A stretch of 15,008 nt of DNA. Source: Clostridiales bacterium. Lineage in GTDB: Bacteria; Bacillota; Clostridia; Oscillospirales; Butyricicoccaceae. The notes under the pieces are model-generated. The model made no database searches. It worked only from the letters and a program-made list of their open reading frames with translations, and was not told the origin of the DNA. Location of the stretch: positions 1,929 to 16,936 of the forward strand of contig JAHZFK010000047.1 of assembly GCA_019421385.1 (NCBI GenBank), given 5' to 3'. The translations under genes and the position numbers were made by a program. Shown one piece after another: positions 13,952 to 15,008 of the stretch. Every line of letters begins with the position of its first letter. Positions within the stretch are counted from its first letter, which is position 1.

Positions 13952-14590
13952 TCACCCCAGGAGCCATTTCTGACCATCTGGCATAGTCCAAATGCACCCT
14001 GGTATCCGCTCCAGAATATTGCCTGTCCTAAAATCTCGTACAAGAACCTCATCCCGGTAGTCCGGGTCCTCATACCATTTTTCGGTATACATTCTGTCTC
14101 CGTCCAGAAGAATGAAACTCTCACAGTCCTCCAGAACAAACTCCCGGCGCTCTGGCCAAAGAATATAGAATCGATTTCCTTGAGGCGCTCTGGTTAAAAG
14201 AATGGGTGAGGTTTTTAGCATTAGGTTGTAGCAGTCCTCAGCAAGAGCGAGGGGCAGCACCGCAAGCTGGTTGGTCTTTTCTGTTGCATCATTAAAGCTC
14301 AGGATATGGATCTCTTCTTTGGGAAAGTCCACCATCAGCAACACCACCTGACCATCGAAATACACCGGTTTCCCAAGATACTGCCCAGGCTTTGTGTGAA
14401 CAGGCTCATACACGATTCCATCAGGATAGTGAACCAAGATACCTTTGTTACATTGAATCGGGTGTCCGTCCCGGTAGAGCTCTCCTGCTTCATACAGGTC
14501 TCCTCCTGTGTAATCCATACCCCAGTACCATTGGTTACTGCCCGAAAGTGGCTCCAGATAGCTGATTCCATTTGTAATGATGCGCTTCAT
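13952..14590 (-). CDS. Immunity-type hypothetical protein, first gene of the cluster
   Basis: 212 residues. ATG at 14590 with GGAGG seven bases upstream. Starts MKRIITNGISYLEPLSGSNQ, with a WYWGMDYTGGDLYEAGEL segment, then alternating strand-like stretches (GQVVLLMVDFPKEEIHILSF, RFYILWPERREFVLEDCESF) that suggest an all-beta, perhaps propeller-like or WD-type, soluble fold. I know similar proteins only as uncharacterised Clostridia genes. It is the first of five co-directional genes, with a promoter about 60 bases upstream, and is followed after about 34 bases by the next. Immunity function is inferred from company and size only. Confidence 0.72.
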   Translation of the reverse strand: MKRIITNGISYLEPLSGSNQWYWGMDYTGGDLYEAGELYRDGHPIQCNKGILVHYPDGIVYEPVHTKPGQYLGKPVYFDGQVVLLMVDFPKEEIHILSFNDATEKTNQLAVLPLALAEDCYNLMLKTSPILLTRAPQGNRFYILWPERREFVLEDCESFILLDGDRMYTEKWYEDPDYRDEVLVRDFRTGNILERIPGCIWTMPDGQKWLLG

Positions 14591-14651
14591 GTCCTATCCT
14601 CCCCGATTGCAGCTTTTTCAATCAAGTTTTGCTTCTATCATTGGTACTGAA

Positions 14652-14660
14652 ATTATAACA
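14652..14660 (-). promoter_or_regulatory. Extended -10 promoter of the five-gene cluster
   Basis: On the minus strand TGTTATAAT (14660-14652): a perfect TATAAT with the TGn extension. No good -35 is seen at normal spacing, as is common for extended -10 promoters. Transcription would begin near 14645, giving a leader of about 55 bases before the ATG at 14590. Confidence 0.6.
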
Positions 14661-14679
14661 TGAAGAGCCAAGCAGACCC

Positions 14680-15008
14680 ATGAATATTCCTTTAACTTTT
14701 CTTTACCCGGACGACTTTGGGGAGGCCTATCCCCTGACCGGCCTGATGTACTGCGCCGATTGCAGGGCAAGATGTACATTCACCGCACCTATAGCGGCAA
14801 GCATGTTCCTCAGTATATTTGCAGCCAGTATAGGAAGTACCCTATCGGCTCCCTTTGCCCTACACAGCACCGTATCAAGGTCGAAGCTGTTCTGACACTG
14901 ATTGCGGATATGCTCCGGGCCATCGCGGAGTATTCCAAGAATGACCGAGCCGAGTTTATCCGCACTGTCCAGGAAACGCAGGCCGCCCAGCAGACCGCCG
15001 ACATCTCT
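14680..15008 (+). pseudogene. Large serine recombinase fragment (zinc-ribbon region), frameshifted, runs off right edge
   Basis: Translation gives FLYPDDFGEAYPLTGLMYCA, then DCRA, the entry to the recombinase zinc ribbon of Tn4451/TnpX-type resolvases. At about 14769-14772 the reading moves by one base. In the new frame the family pattern continues: KMYIHRTYSGKHVPQYICSQ, YPIGSLCPTQHRI, and then a helical part open to the edge. A one-base deletion in GGCAAGATG explains this. The catalytic N-terminal resolvase domain is absent: a stop in frame lies just upstream (TGA at 14661) and the neighbouring gene's promoter begins there. So this is an internal relic of an integrase for a mobile element, on the strand opposite to the gene cluster. 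A sequencing error could explain the frameshift but not the missing front. Confidence 0.8.

Noticed and set aside
13918..14139. Longer N terminus for the gene at 13291-13917
   Set aside because: It would overlap the preceding gene by about 190 bases, while an ATG with GGAGG six bases upstream stands at 13917.

Overview
The window looks like accessory DNA (plasmid, integrative element or genomic island) from a gut-type Clostridia, probably Oscillospiraceae or Lachnospiraceae. This is an inference from moderately GC-rich genes, strong GGAGG ribosome binding sites, a Clostridia-type group II intron, a Tn4451-type serine recombinase fragment and Firmicutes-style immunity-like genes. No rRNA, tRNA or CRISPR array was seen.

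Region 1 (1-10614, all on the minus strand, transcribed right to left) is one tightly packed operon of ten genes with overlapping or near-touching ends. In transcription order: JAMM/JAB peptidase-domain protein (9280-10614), ThiF/E1-like adenylyltransferase (8554-9279), N6-adenine-type methyltransferase (7196-8557), small plasmid-related protein (6888-7181), two unknown small proteins (6577-6876 and 5979-6563), E2-like PRTRC protein B homologue (5311-5979), Rad52-family annealing protein (5314-2040, split), Rad50/SbcC-like zinc-hook ATPase (238-2025), and the start of a DnaG-type primase (1-231). JAB + E1 + E2 is the ubiquitin-like core of PRTRC cassettes. Here it is joined to a recombination and replication module, which suggests ubiquitin-like modification acting on DNA repair or replication of a mobile element. 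No certain ubiquitin-like modifier is visible.

Region 2 (2427-4918) is a complete-looking group II intron (2492 nt) inserted in the sense direction in the Rad52-like gene. Both ends can be placed to the base, and joining the exons restores the conserved motif KRAAVLWG-VGRYLY. The intron-encoded reverse transcriptase/maturase has its RT, YADD and HNH parts but carries one in-frame TAA at codon 147.

Region 3 (10615-11986) is a long stretch without a convincing intact gene. It holds the operon leader with a candidate promoter and a terminator directly upstream of the first gene (possible attenuation), a 10-bp direct repeat pair, an AT-rich patch with a 45-codon ORF and a fragment resembling a glucose-type PTS EIIA domain, an unassigned stretch, and a perfect 18-bp hairpin ending the next transcription unit.

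Region 4 (11987-14590, minus strand) is a run of five small genes, co-directional and closely spaced, with an extended -10 promoter. They look like immunity-type proteins of polymorphic toxin systems, but no toxin gene is in the window. Region 5 (14680-15008, plus strand) is a frameshifted internal piece of a large serine recombinase running off the right edge.
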